A DNA stretch of 28,546 nt from an uncultured Terriglobus sp. (GTDB lineage: Bacteria > Acidobacteriota > Terriglobia > Terriglobales > Acidobacteriaceae): positions 1 to 28,546 of the forward strand of contig CALMRM010000165.1 in NCBI GenBank assembly GCA_937871605.1, written 5' to 3'. Positions 15,860 through 25,523 of the stretch are shown here, one piece after another; position 1 is the first letter of the stretch; every line of letters starts with the position of its first letter. A program made the position numbers and the translations under genes. Below the pieces are notes generated by a model. That model was not told the DNA's origin. It saw only the letters and a program-made list of their open reading frames with translations, and searched no databases.

Positions 15860-16780
15860 ATGACGCAGCAACGAACAATCCGAAATGCACGGGGCAGGGC
15901 AGCGTGGCCGCTGCTAACGCTGCTGTGCGGCTTGTTCCTGGCTGCGCTGCCAGCCGCTGTGGCCCAGGTCAGCAGCTACGGTGACAAGCAGACCGGCGAC
16001 AACTACGGCAATGAGTTGCCGACCGTGCTTAAAGGTGCCTCGATCGACCAGCACTTGAACACGGTGTTGCCGAACGTGCCCTTTGTCGATGAGACAGGAA
16101 GGGCCGTCACAGCGGGCGACTACTTCGGCCATGGTAAGCCCGCTGTGCTGGCGCTGGTGTATTTTCAGTGCCCGATGCTGTGTTCAGAGGAGCTGGACGG
16201 CCTCACGCAGGCGCTTGCCATGGTTCACCTGGACCCGTCCAAGGACTTCAACGTCCTTGTGATCAGCATCGATCCGAAAGATACTCCGGTCATGGCAGCG
16301 CAGAAGAAAGCGCTGTACACCAAGCGGTACGCGCGTCCGGGTACCGATGCAGGATGGCACTTTCTGACGGGACCGCAAGCCTCCATTGACGCGGTGACGC
16401 GGGCGGTGGGCTTTGGCTATGTGCGGATACCGTCCTCAGATGGTGCCACGACGCAGTTTGCACACGCCAGCGCCATCCAGATCCTCACGCCCGAGGGCAA
16501 GATTGCGCAATACTACTTGGGGGTGGAGTATTCGCCCAAGGACCTGCTGCTAGGGCTGGTCGAGGCTTCCGGCAACAAGATCGGTTCACCTGTTGCCAAT
16601 ATCTTGACGTACTGCTACCACTACGACCCGCACCGCAACAAGCACAGTTTGCTGGTGGCACGGGTGGTGCAATTCGGGGGCATGATCACGGTGGCAGGCC
16701 TCGGTGGGTTTATGTTTCTGATGTGTCGACGCGACCTGAAGCTGGGCCGGGAGCACGCATTGACCCGCGGAGACGATTAG
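15860..16780 (+). CDS. Sco1/SenC-family copper chaperone
   Basis: A thioredoxin-fold periplasmic protein that delivers copper to, or reduces, the CuA site of oxidase subunit II. Counting from the in-frame GTG at 15854, the signal peptide ends near AAVAQ (34-38). The metal-binding CPMLC is at 106-110, and the partner histidine is H204 (QFAHAS), so all three copper ligands are present. A C-terminal membrane helix lies at about 267-290 (VVQFGGMITVAGLGGFMFLM), so the protein is anchored at its C-terminus, as in other Sco proteins linked to ACIII clusters. ATG 15860 and GTG 15854 are both possible starts. It lies just before the CuA subunit gene, which fits its role. Confidence 0.88.
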   Translation: MTQQRTIRNARGRAAWPLLTLLCGLFLAALPAAVAQVSSYGDKQTGDNYGNELPTVLKGASIDQHLNTVLPNVPFVDETGRAVTAGDYFGHGKPAVLALVYFQCPMLCSEELDGLTQALAMVHLDPSKDFNVLVISIDPKDTPVMAAQKKALYTKRYARPGTDAGWHFLTGPQASIDAVTRAVGFGYVRIPSSDGATTQFAHASAIQILTPEGKIAQYYLGVEYSPKDLLLGLVEASGNKIGSPVANILTYCYHYDPHRNKHSLLVARVVQFGGMITVAGLGGFMFLMCRRDLKLGREHALTRGDD

Positions 16781-16854
16781 GAACGACGATGTCCGTACCA
16801 TGGGGTGCCGTGGCCAGCAGCTGTGAGCGAACGAGTAGAGAGTAAAGGCAGACG

Positions 16855-17897
16855 ATGGGAATCAGTCCGGTACTTTGGGAATTTTTAACCAAGTGGCTCA
16901 CCACCTCGCCCGTGTGGCCGCGAGAAGCGTCCACCATCGCGCCGTGGGCGGATGCGCTGTTCATCTTTCTTTGGCTGATGACCCTGTTCGGCGTCGTCCT
17001 GGTCGGTGCGCTGGTCTTCACCTTTGCCGTGCGCTACCGGAAGGAACGGCACCCGGTCGCCGTCCAGATAGAGGGCTCCACACTGCTGGAGGCCACGTGG
17101 ACCATCATTCCATTGGGCATCTTCCTCTTCATCTTCGTTTGGGGTGCGTGGCTTTACTTCCGCATCTACAACCCGCCTGCGGATGCGATGCAGGTCTATG
17201 TGGTCGGCAAGCAGTGGATGTGGAAGGCAGAGCATCCGGGGGGGCAGCACGAGATCAATGCCCTGCATGTACCCATCGGCCGGCCCGTACAGCTGACCAT
17301 GATCTCGCAGGACGTCTTCCACTCGTACTCGATCCCTGCATTCCGCGTGAAGCGTGAAGTTATTCCTGGCCGGTACAGCACAGTGTGGTTCAACGCGACC
17401 GAGCCCGGTGTCTACCATCTCTTTTGCACGCAGTATTGCGGTACGCTGCACTCGGGCATGATCGGCGAGATCACCGCGATGCGTCCGGAGGACTACGAGA
17501 AGTGGACGAAGCTGTCGACCAGCGGCATGAGCCTGGCGCAGAACGGTGAGCGTCTGTTTGCCTCCATGGGGTGCAACAGCTGCCATTCCGGCAACGCTGC
17601 CGCAGCAGGCCCAAACCTTGCAGGCGTGTACGGCTCCAAAATCAAGATGGACGACGGGTCGGAACAGCTGGCCACCGACGGCTGGCTGCGCGACACCATC
17701 CTTAACCCCTCGCAGCACGTGCCGCTTGGCTATAAGCCGATCATGCCCACCTACCAAGGGCAGATTAGCGAAGAAGGCCTGATTGATCTGGTTGAGTACA
17801 TCAAGCAGCTCAAGACCAATTACCGTATCCAACAGACGCTGAATACAGCGAAGGCGGAAGACGTGGTCCAGCCCACGCCCGACCAGAAGGTGACGCC

Positions 17898-17901
<4 letters not shown>
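16855..17901 (+). CDS. coxB: Cytochrome c oxidase subunit II with fused cytochrome c domain (caa3-type)
   Basis: Two N-terminal membrane helices (about 33-58 and 83-102) are followed by the CuA cupredoxin domain. Its ligands are visible: H156 (DVFHSY) and the block C191-TQY-C195-GTL-H199-SG-M202. A cytochrome c domain follows from about residue 225, with CNSCH at 240-244 and a likely distal Met at M297 (IMPTY). This makes it a caa3-type subunit II that can take electrons directly into its own heme. The start is ATG 16855 with an AAAGG ribosome site, 74 bases after the Sco gene. The stop overlaps coxA by four bases (ATGA). Length is 348 residues, normal for the fused form. Confidence 0.94.
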
Positions 17902-19559
<1,658 letters not shown>

Positions 19560-19648
19560 GATCCGGCTAGGGCTTACGGCAACCATCGCGGGCCGGTACT
19601 GACCGGTCCGCTGCAGTTGGAACTTTACGTCTGAACGAAAGGTATTGC

Positions 19649-20398
19649 ATGTCGCTAGCTTCGACCATCACGAATCCGCCGGAGCCGGAGATCCACGCGT
19701 CTCACGACGTGCACGAGCACCCGTTTTATCAAAAACATCACTTTGAAACAGCGGAGCAGCAGCGCGAGGCTGCGTCCTTCGGCATGTGGCTCTTTCTGCT
19801 CACAGAGATTATGTTCTTTGGTGGGCTGTTCTTCGCATACCTGCTCTACCGAAACTGGTATTACGACGCCTTTGTGTCCGCCTCGAACTCCATCAACATG
19901 GTCATGGGGTTGATCAACACCATCGTGCTGATTGGTTCCTCCTTCACGATGGCGATGGCCGTGTGGTCCGCCGAGGTACGAAACAAGAAGTTGCTGCAAA
20001 TTTTTCTGCTAGCCACCGTTGTGCTTGGATTTGCATTTCTTGGCATTAAGACGGGTGAGTACTACGACAAATTCGCTGAGCACCACGTGCCCGGCGCATC
20101 TTTCGACATCCATGACTTTGTGCACCCCCAGCCAGGGACAAATGAGAAAGCCCTGTCCGTCGACATGGCGAACAAGACCCAAATCTTCTTCTCGCTGTAC
20201 TTCGCGATGACCGGTGTGCACGCTCTGCACATGATCATCGGCATCGGGATTCTGATTGGACTGCTGTGGTACTCACGTTCGGGCATTTATACCGAAGGCT
20301 ATGTGCAACCCATCGAGAACTTCGGGCTGTACTGGCACTTTGTTGACATCGTGTGGATCTTCTTATTTCCGTTGCTGTACCTGATCAACCGCCACTGA
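19649..20398 (+). CDS. coxC: Cytochrome c oxidase subunit III
   Basis: A 249-residue membrane subunit with about five helices, the short form found in caa3 enzymes. Typical blocks are FGMWLFLLTEIMFFGGLFFA at about 47-66, GVHALHMIIGIGIL, and WHFVDIVWIFLFPLLYLI at the C-terminus. A hydrophilic stretch at about 142-174 lies between the third and fourth helices. It starts at ATG 19649 behind GAAAGG, 89 bases after coxA. Subunit III carries no redox centre and stabilises the catalytic core. Confidence 0.93.
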   Translation: MSLASTITNPPEPEIHASHDVHEHPFYQKHHFETAEQQREAASFGMWLFLLTEIMFFGGLFFAYLLYRNWYYDAFVSASNSINMVMGLINTIVLIGSSFTMAMAVWSAEVRNKKLLQIFLLATVVLGFAFLGIKTGEYYDKFAEHHVPGASFDIHDFVHPQPGTNEKALSVDMANKTQIFFSLYFAMTGVHALHMIIGIGILIGLLWYSRSGIYTEGYVQPIENFGLYWHFVDIVWIFLFPLLYLINRH

Positions 20399-20454
20399 TA
20401 CGGCCGAAACTGCGGCAGGCAAGACCACCTTTGAACGTGATGTAAGGAAGACGC

Positions 20455-20847
20455 ATGAGTGACCAGGTTACGACCAACAACAGCTTGAAGCCGATTGGTG
20501 CTGAACAGGAAAATCTGGACATGCACGATGCGCCCAACGTGATGAATCCGGAACACGTAGCGCACCACATCGTCAGCCCTGTTGTGTATCTGATGATCTT
20601 TGGCATCTTGATGGTCGGAACGGCATTGACCGCCGGCATGGCATATGTTCCACTCGGGCCGTTTAACGCTCCGGTGGCTCTTGCCATCGCCTGCACCAAG
20701 GCCGTGTTCGTGGTCCTCTTCTTCATGCACGTCAAGTACAGCTCCAAGCTGGTCAAGCTCACGGTGAGCGCCGGGGTCTTCACCTTCTTGGTACTGTGCA
20801 TGATGAGCCTGCTCGACTATGTTTCTCGCGCTTGGGGCCGCTGGTAG
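20455..20847 (+). CDS. coxD: Cytochrome c oxidase subunit IV (prokaryotic type)
   Basis: A 130-residue protein with three membrane helices (about 42-66, 76-98 and 102-126). It has the family block FNAPVALAIACTKAVFVVLF followed by FMHVKYSSKLVKL, which marks prokaryotic oxidase subunit IV. The hydrophilic N-terminus of about 40 residues contains a His-rich EHVAHHIV stretch before the first helix. ATG 20455 follows a GGAAG ribosome site, 56 bases after coxC. It is the last gene of the operon, with a hairpin terminator 23 bases after its stop. Confidence 0.88.
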   Translation: MSDQVTTNNSLKPIGAEQENLDMHDAPNVMNPEHVAHHIVSPVVYLMIFGILMVGTALTAGMAYVPLGPFNAPVALAIACTKAVFVVLFFMHVKYSSKLVKLTVSAGVFTFLVLCMMSLLDYVSRAWGRW

Positions 20848-20869
20848 ATTTAACCTGACTTCTCTGCTC

Positions 20870-20893
20870 AAAGGCCTCCGTTTGGAGGCCTTT
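20870..20893 (+). terminator. Rho-independent terminator of the act-cox operon
   Basis: A perfect 10-base stem AAAGGCCTCC / GGAGGCCTTT with a GTTT loop is followed by a T-rich stretch (GTTCATCTGTTTT). It lies 23 bases after the coxD stop. Confidence 0.9.
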
Positions 20894-20904
20894 GTTCATC
20901 TGTT

Positions 20905-21344
20905 TTGCAGGCGCAATGTCTGCTGTGTCTCGGAACGTACCTGGTGACAGGGTCGGCAGCAGGGCAGAGTCGTCCACAGGCGCAGTGCCCGCCGTTCCGT
21001 GTGTCCGTGATGCTGACACCCGCCGCGCAGCAGACGCTTGGGCAGCGGGGCGAGCAGGTTAAGGCCTTTGGTTACGCGTATGGCGTGCCCAGGGCAGGCG
21101 TACCCACGCACGCAGGAGAGATTGGACCGGGCAGTTCAGTACACGTCCGGTTCCGCCAGGTGCTCCCATCGAGATCTCCGCGGTTCGGCTCAGTGGTGCT
21201 GCCCAGGCGAACATTACCGGACCCCTGCAGCTGCTGGTCAACGTCGTCGTTGCGCGCCTCACGTCAAGGAATAACCTGCTTTCGTGCGGCGACTACGAAG
21301 GGCCGCAGCCGCAGCAGCCCATGCGCAGCATCACCCTGCGCTGA
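20905..21344 (+). pseudogene. Frameshifted remnant of a small secreted protein
   Basis: Two reading frames together make one protein. The first (20905 to about 21153) has a signal-peptide-like core (LLCLGTYLVTGSAAGQ), then FRVSVMLTPAAQQTL and GYAYGVPRAG. The second (about 21154 to TGA 21342-21344) gives PPGAPIEISAVRLSG and RNNLLSCGDYEGPQP. Restoring one C near 21153-21155 (TTCCG read as TTCCCG) joins them as VRFPPGAPIEI, so a one-base deletion is the simplest explanation. No ATG precedes the first frame; only TTG 20905, with no ribosome site, and the coxD terminator sits just upstream, so the 5' end is probably lost too. From memory the layout (VxVxLTPAA, then NNLLxCGxYEGP) matches a family of short secreted proteins of unknown function. 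Confidence 0.55.
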
Positions 21345-21396
21345 GGCCTGATTACTGATGGAGCTAGGACGCAGCAGGTGCAGGCGTTCGGTGCAG

Positions 21397-21915
21397 TCAC
21401 ACCGCCCGAGCCATCACTGCATCATGGTGCGTCGTTGCGCCCACTGTGAAGTAGCGTTCCCCCACCTGCCGGAAACCTGCCGCTTCATAAAAGCGGATGG
21501 CCTTGTCGTTCTTGCCATACACGCCCAGCAGAAGACGGGTACGGCCCAGTGCCCGGGCTGCGCTCACAGCTGCGTCGATCAGGTCTCGACCGACACCCTG
21601 GCCCTGAAACCGGTGTAGCAGGTAGATGCGTCGCAGTTCGTAATCCGTGGGCCCCACATCCAAGGGCAGGTCCGGTTCACAGGTCAGCATGTAGCCGATA
21701 GGCGCACGACCCGGTTCTGCCTCGGCGACCACGCACCGGGTCGACGGCTGTTCCAGGTACTTGTGGAACGCTGCTGCCGAATTGTTCTCACGGCAGTGGT
21801 GCAGGATGTCTGCGGCATCCAGCACGTCGGCATATGCCTCTAGGAATGCCGCGCCCGCTACCAGCGAAAGCAAGGCGCTGTCCTCAAGGGTGCAGGTGCG
21901 AAGATGGTATGCCAT
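21397..21915 (-). CDS. GNAT-family N-acetyltransferase
   Basis: A 172-residue acetyltransferase of the GNAT fold, which moves an acetyl group from acetyl-CoA to an amine. The acetyl-CoA pyrophosphate loop is RFQGQGVGRDL at residues 102-112, preceded by the beta strand YELRRIYLL. The C-terminal motif AIRFYEAAGFRQVGERYFTV (139-158) is typical of RimI-like and spermidine-type members. The start is ATG 21915 (MAYHLRTCT) with AGGGA about eight bases upstream; the frame remains open further but that extension lies in non-coding-looking DNA. The substrate cannot be predicted. It is divergent from the photolyase gene, with a 195-base gap between starts. Confidence 0.85.
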   Translation of the reverse strand: MAYHLRTCTLEDSALLSLVAGAAFLEAYADVLDAADILHHCRENNSAAAFHKYLEQPSTRCVVAEAEPGRAPIGYMLTCEPDLPLDVGPTDYELRRIYLLHRFQGQGVGRDLIDAAVSAARALGRTRLLLGVYGKNDKAIRFYEAAGFRQVGERYFTVGATTHHDAVMARAV

Positions 21916-22110
21916 GAATGTCCCTGAACAGAGCATACGCACGGCCTGCCGCGCCTGACGTGCAGTGATGCAGGACTTTGGTCGCGGTCCATTTGGTGAC
22001 ACGGTGAAGATGCCTTCTCTGTGCAGCAAGGCACAACACACAGGTGCATCCGCCTGCCCAGACGATGCACGGCATGCCCTCGCTGCATCCATGTGCAGGA
22101 GAGGGCAGGC

Positions 22111-23847
22111 ATGGCGACCAAAGGCATAAACGATAAAGAGGAAAGTGCGGCCACGCCGCCGGGCGAACATGGTGAGGATAGTGCCGCCAAAGGCATGAGC
22201 GAGGGCGACGCGGCGGCACTCTCGCACCACCCCGCGCGGGAGAAAGCGATCCGGGCTGCCAGCAAAGCCATCCAGGGCAAGTCACCGGCCAAACCGAAGC
22301 AAGCCAAGCCGGGCATTGAGGCTGACACCACGCGCGCTGCCAAGGCTGCGTCGCTCTCCCCAGACCTGCCGGAGGCGCTCCGTGCCCTGGCAAGCGGGGA
22401 ACGAGTGACCGTGCGGCGTGACGGCGCGTCCAGGGCGGACGGCAAGGCCGTCGTCTACTGGATGCAGCGCGCAGAGCGTGCCTTTGACAATGTCGCGCTG
22501 GACTGTGCGGTTGAGTTGGGCAACGAGCTCGGTCTGCCTGTGGTGGTGTACTTCGCGGGCATTTCTAATTTCCCGCACGCAAATCTGCGGCACTACGTCT
22601 TTTTGAACGAGGGATTGCGCACAGTGGCAGAGGACCTGCAGCTGCGTAATGTCAGCTTTGTGCTGCGGAATGCGCCGCACGAGGATCACCTCACCTTCTT
22701 CCGCGATGTGGAAGCCGCCATCGTCATCGGTGACGAGAATCCCATGCGCGTGCCAGAGAGTTGGCGTGTGGAGATCGCAAAGAAGATCGACGTGCCGTTC
22801 TGGACGGTGGATGCCGACACGCTGGTGCCCATGAACCGGTTCGACAAGGCGCAGTATGCGGCGTACACCATGCGCACCAAGCTGTGGAAGATGGTGCCGG
22901 ATTACCTGGAGACGAGCACGAATCCCAAGGCAAAGCATGCCTGGCGCAAACCGGATGGCTTCCATGCGGACGACCCCGCCAAGGACATGACCGAGGGCTG
23001 GGAGCACCTAGACCGCAGCGTGGGCGCGGCCCCGGACCTGCGTGGTGGTGCGCATGCGGCGCAGGCACGGCTGAAGCTGTTTGTGGACAAGCTGCTACCA
23101 GGCTACGCGCACAACCGCAACCACCCGGACCAAGACGGTACCTCTGTGCTGTCGCCTTACCTGCACTATGGCCACATCAGCCCGCTCACCATCTACCTGG
23201 CGATTGAGGCTGCGGTCGAGAAGGACAAGAGCCTACGCGAGAGCGCCGACGGCTTTCTGGACGAAATGGTCACATGGCGCGAGTTGTGCGTGAACTACGT
23301 GAAGTACAACCCGCACTACGACGATCCCGGCTGTGCGGAAGAGTGGGCAGAGAAGACCGTCGCAGCCCACGTGAACGACAAGCGTGACCCGGTGTATACC
23401 GTTGAGCAGATGGAGCACGCAGAAACCTACGATGAGCTGTGGAACGCGGCTCAGCGGCAGGGTGTGCGCCTGGGCTGGATGCACAACTTCATGCGGATGT
23501 ACTGGGCCAAGAAGATCCTGGAGTGGTCGCCAGACAACGCAACGGCCATGCAGACCTGTATTTACCTGAACGACAAGTACTTTGTCGATGGGCGCGACCC
23601 GGGCGGCTATGCGGGCATTGCATGGGCGATCTACGGCAAGTTCGACCGGCCGTGGGGCGAGCGCAAGGTCTTCGGCAAAATCCGCTACATGAGCGGAGCC
23701 AGCACCGGCAAGAAGTTCAACAGCAAGGCGTACATGGCACAATACCCGCCGGAGAGCGATGCGGCTGCGGCAAAGGGTGCGCAGTCAGAGGCGCAGAGCC
23801 AGGAACGGCCTCGCGCACACCGCACTAAGGGGCAGTATGGAGGCTAG
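22111..23847 (+). CDS. Class II deoxyribodipyrimidine (CPD) photolyase
   Basis: A flavoenzyme that uses light to split cyclobutane pyrimidine dimers. The class II core begins at about residue 113 (VVYWMQRAERAFDN) and includes EMVTWRELCVNYVKYNPHYD. Near the C-terminus it has MHNFMRMYWAKKILEW (457-472) and YLNDKYFVDGRDPGGYAGIA (485-504), then FGKIRYMSG. These are class II hallmarks. The first 110 or so residues are a Lys/Ala/Glu-rich, probably disordered extension, and the C-terminus ends in another charged tail. ATG 22111 is chosen because AGGAG lies upstream; the 30 in-frame codons before it do not look coding. Length is 578 residues, above the usual 450-480 because of the two tails. Confidence 0.9.
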   Translation: MATKGINDKEESAATPPGEHGEDSAAKGMSEGDAAALSHHPAREKAIRAASKAIQGKSPAKPKQAKPGIEADTTRAAKAASLSPDLPEALRALASGERVTVRRDGASRADGKAVVYWMQRAERAFDNVALDCAVELGNELGLPVVVYFAGISNFPHANLRHYVFLNEGLRTVAEDLQLRNVSFVLRNAPHEDHLTFFRDVEAAIVIGDENPMRVPESWRVEIAKKIDVPFWTVDADTLVPMNRFDKAQYAAYTMRTKLWKMVPDYLETSTNPKAKHAWRKPDGFHADDPAKDMTEGWEHLDRSVGAAPDLRGGAHAAQARLKLFVDKLLPGYAHNRNHPDQDGTSVLSPYLHYGHISPLTIYLAIEAAVEKDKSLRESADGFLDEMVTWRELCVNYVKYNPHYDDPGCAEEWAEKTVAAHVNDKRDPVYTVEQMEHAETYDELWNAAQRQGVRLGWMHNFMRMYWAKKILEWSPDNATAMQTCIYLNDKYFVDGRDPGGYAGIAWAIYGKFDRPWGERKVFGKIRYMSGASTGKKFNSKAYMAQYPPESDAAAAKGAQSEAQSQERPRAHRTKGQYGG

Positions 23848-24032
23848 TGTCCGCCAGCGCAGCACGGTGCGGCCACTGCAGCGAACGCTCGCAACTGCCG
23901 GGACGTGCTCCGCGTCCAGGAGCTGTCCGTGCGGCCACAGTGGATGCATACGCAGCTTCTCACTAGAGAGTGTTCGAGTTGGATGACCCGAGTGACCCGC
24001 GCCATGCCAAGCTCGTTGAGGAGTGTTCTCGA

Positions 24033-24701
24033 TCAGCCGCCATTGCCAACCGGACTCGCAAGCGCACCACGCCAGTACTCTGTCAGGGCCTCGCGCAACT
24101 CTCGCGCAAAGGGGTTTGTGAAACCTCGCGCCACATGCGGCAGGTGGGATGCTTCCGCCTCCTGGTAGGACTGCCACAAACCTCGGGTGAGCGCGTAGGT
24201 CCGCATCAGCAGTTCCAGTCCCCGGCCTCCTGGCAGGCGCAGCGCCGAGTCGATCACGCTTCCCGTCTTCTCCAGACGCGCTGTGTACTCCGCCTTGTGT
24301 GCAATCAGCACATCCTGCGGCATATTTCTCTCCAGCACCCCATAGCCGAGAGCGTCAAGGCGAAGCAACTCAGGGTGTTTCTCCAGGTGAGCCACAAGCG
24401 CCGTCAGGAAAGTGGCAACTTTAAGCGCGCGGTTCCCAGCCGTCGCCTGGAAGAGGGATCTTCCTTCTTCCATGACGGCGCTCCAACCTTCCAGCAGCAG
24501 TGCGGCAAAGATCTCTTCCTTGGTTCGAAAGTAGAGGTAGACCGTTCCCTTGGCGAGCCCTGCCTCCACGGCGATGTCTGCGGGAGTAGGCAGGCTGCCC
24601 TGGCCTCCGATGAAAAGGGTGTTGGCAGCCTGCAGGATGGTGGTGCGCCGTGCAGCTTTGTCCTCGAAGGCGTGCGCGTGGGCCGCGATGGTCTTCTTCA
24701 T
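24033..24701 (-). CDS. TetR/AcrR-family transcriptional regulator
   Basis: A 222-residue repressor with the N-terminal TetR helix-turn-helix: RTTILQAANTLFIGGQG, then TPADIAVEAGLAKGTVYLYF (39-58) and KEEIFAALL. The C-terminal part (about 75-222) is a helical ligand-binding domain of unknown specificity. The first residues (MKKTIAAHAHAFEDKAA) form a basic arm. ATG 24701 overlaps the stop of the upstream SDR gene (ATGA), so the two are co-translated. It most likely binds the inverted repeats upstream of the SDR gene (25497-25523) and controls its own two-gene unit. Confidence 0.88.
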   Translation of the reverse strand: MKKTIAAHAHAFEDKAARRTTILQAANTLFIGGQGSLPTPADIAVEAGLAKGTVYLYFRTKEEIFAALLLEGWSAVMEEGRSLFQATAGNRALKVATFLTALVAHLEKHPELLRLDALGYGVLERNMPQDVLIAHKAEYTARLEKTGSVIDSALRLPGGRGLELLMRTYALTRGLWQSYQEAEASHLPHVARGFTNPFARELREALTEYWRGALASPVGNGG

Positions 24702-25477
24702 TTCGACATACGGTAGGTGAGCCTTGCCTGCAGTAGACGGGAAGTGAACCGATTGGAGAAAGCCGTGAAGCGATTGAGTTTGCCTACGATCACGCTGCTT
24801 TTTCCAGCAAACATCGCTTCGAGCCCGACTGCGGCCACCTTGACGGGCGACACGATAGAAGGCTTTAACGAAGCCTTGGGTTTGAACCCGGACACATCGT
24901 TGAAGCCGGTATCCATCAGTCCCGGGGAGACCACCGTGACGTTGACCTTGCTGCCGAGCTCGACGTGCAGAGCGACGCCAAATGCGAGCACATAATGCTT
25001 CGCCGCGCCGTACGCAGCCAACAGTGGATCGGGCTGGTACGCCGCCAGACTTGCGACCAGCAAGATGTTGCCACGTCCGCGCTCGGCCATGCGCTTGCCG
25101 AACAGGTGCGTCAGTTCAGTCAGCGTCACGATGTCGAGATGCAGCATTTCGCGCAGCCGTTCCGGCTCCTGCGTGATAAATTCGCCGCTCAGACCAAAGC
25201 CCGCGTTGTTGATCAAAATACCCGGGTCGATGCCTCGCTCGTCCAGCCGCTTCTGTAAGTCAACCGGACTGGAGGGCGCGCTCAGATCGATGCTTTCCAC
25301 GACGACCTGTACCCCATGCTGCTGGCGCAGTTCTGTTGCCAACGTCTCCATCGGCTCTGCGCGCCGCGCGACCAGGACCACGTTGTGCTTTCTGCCGGCC
25401 AGATTTCTGGCGAACTCAATTCCCAGGCCGCTCGAGGCTCCTGTGACGACGGCCCATTGCGTTTCTGATTTCGACAT
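24698..25477 (-). CDS. Short-chain dehydrogenase/reductase (SDR)
   Basis: A 259-residue classical SDR. The cofactor motif TGASSGLG is at 12-19, NNAG at 90-93, and the catalytic triad is S143, Y156 and K160 (YGAAK). ARR at 38-40 after the second strand suggests NADP(H) preference. Start ATG 25477 follows GGAGG; a longer frame to 25516 would run into the operator and helicase stop. The C-terminal segment after VSPGLMDTGF is typical of the group with a membrane-associated or DltE-like tail (KLNRFTAFSNRF). The substrate is unknown. The gene is coupled to the TetR gene, so the enzyme may act on the compound the repressor senses, or on a related one. Confidence 0.87.
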   Translation of the reverse strand: MSKSETQWAVVTGASSGLGIEFARNLAGRKHNVVLVARRAEPMETLATELRQQHGVQVVVESIDLSAPSSPVDLQKRLDERGIDPGILINNAGFGLSGEFITQEPERLREMLHLDIVTLTELTHLFGKRMAERGRGNILLVASLAAYQPDPLLAAYGAAKHYVLAFGVALHVELGSKVNVTVVSPGLMDTGFNDVSGFKPKASLKPSIVSPVKVAAVGLEAMFAGKSSVIVGKLNRFTAFSNRFTSRLLQARLTYRMSK

Positions 25478-25496
25478 CGCTGTCCTCCATGACTGC

Positions 25497-25523
25497 TGGT
25501 CAGTGTACATGACCAACGGTCAT
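25497..25523. promoter_or_regulatory. Probable TetR operator: overlapping inverted repeats
   Basis: Plus strand: a perfect palindrome ATGACC-AAC-GGTCAT (25509-25523) overlaps a second inverted repeat TGGTCA-N7-TGACCA (25497-25515), so three TGACC half-sites lie in 27 bases. They sit 20-46 bases upstream of the SDR start, where a promoter would be, and cover the stop codon of the upstream helicase gene. TGACC-N3-GGTCA is a form common for TetR-type sites. The TetR gene is the second gene of the unit. Confidence 0.65.

Noticed and set aside
16789..16845. 18-codon ORF between the Sco gene and coxB
   Set aside because: No clear ribosome site of its own and nothing recognisable in the peptide; it could be a leader, but chance is as likely.
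21916..22230. N-terminal extension of the GNAT protein by 105 residues
   Set aside because: The extra part has no resemblance to the family, overlaps the 5' end of the photolyase gene, and a ribosome site stands before ATG 21915.
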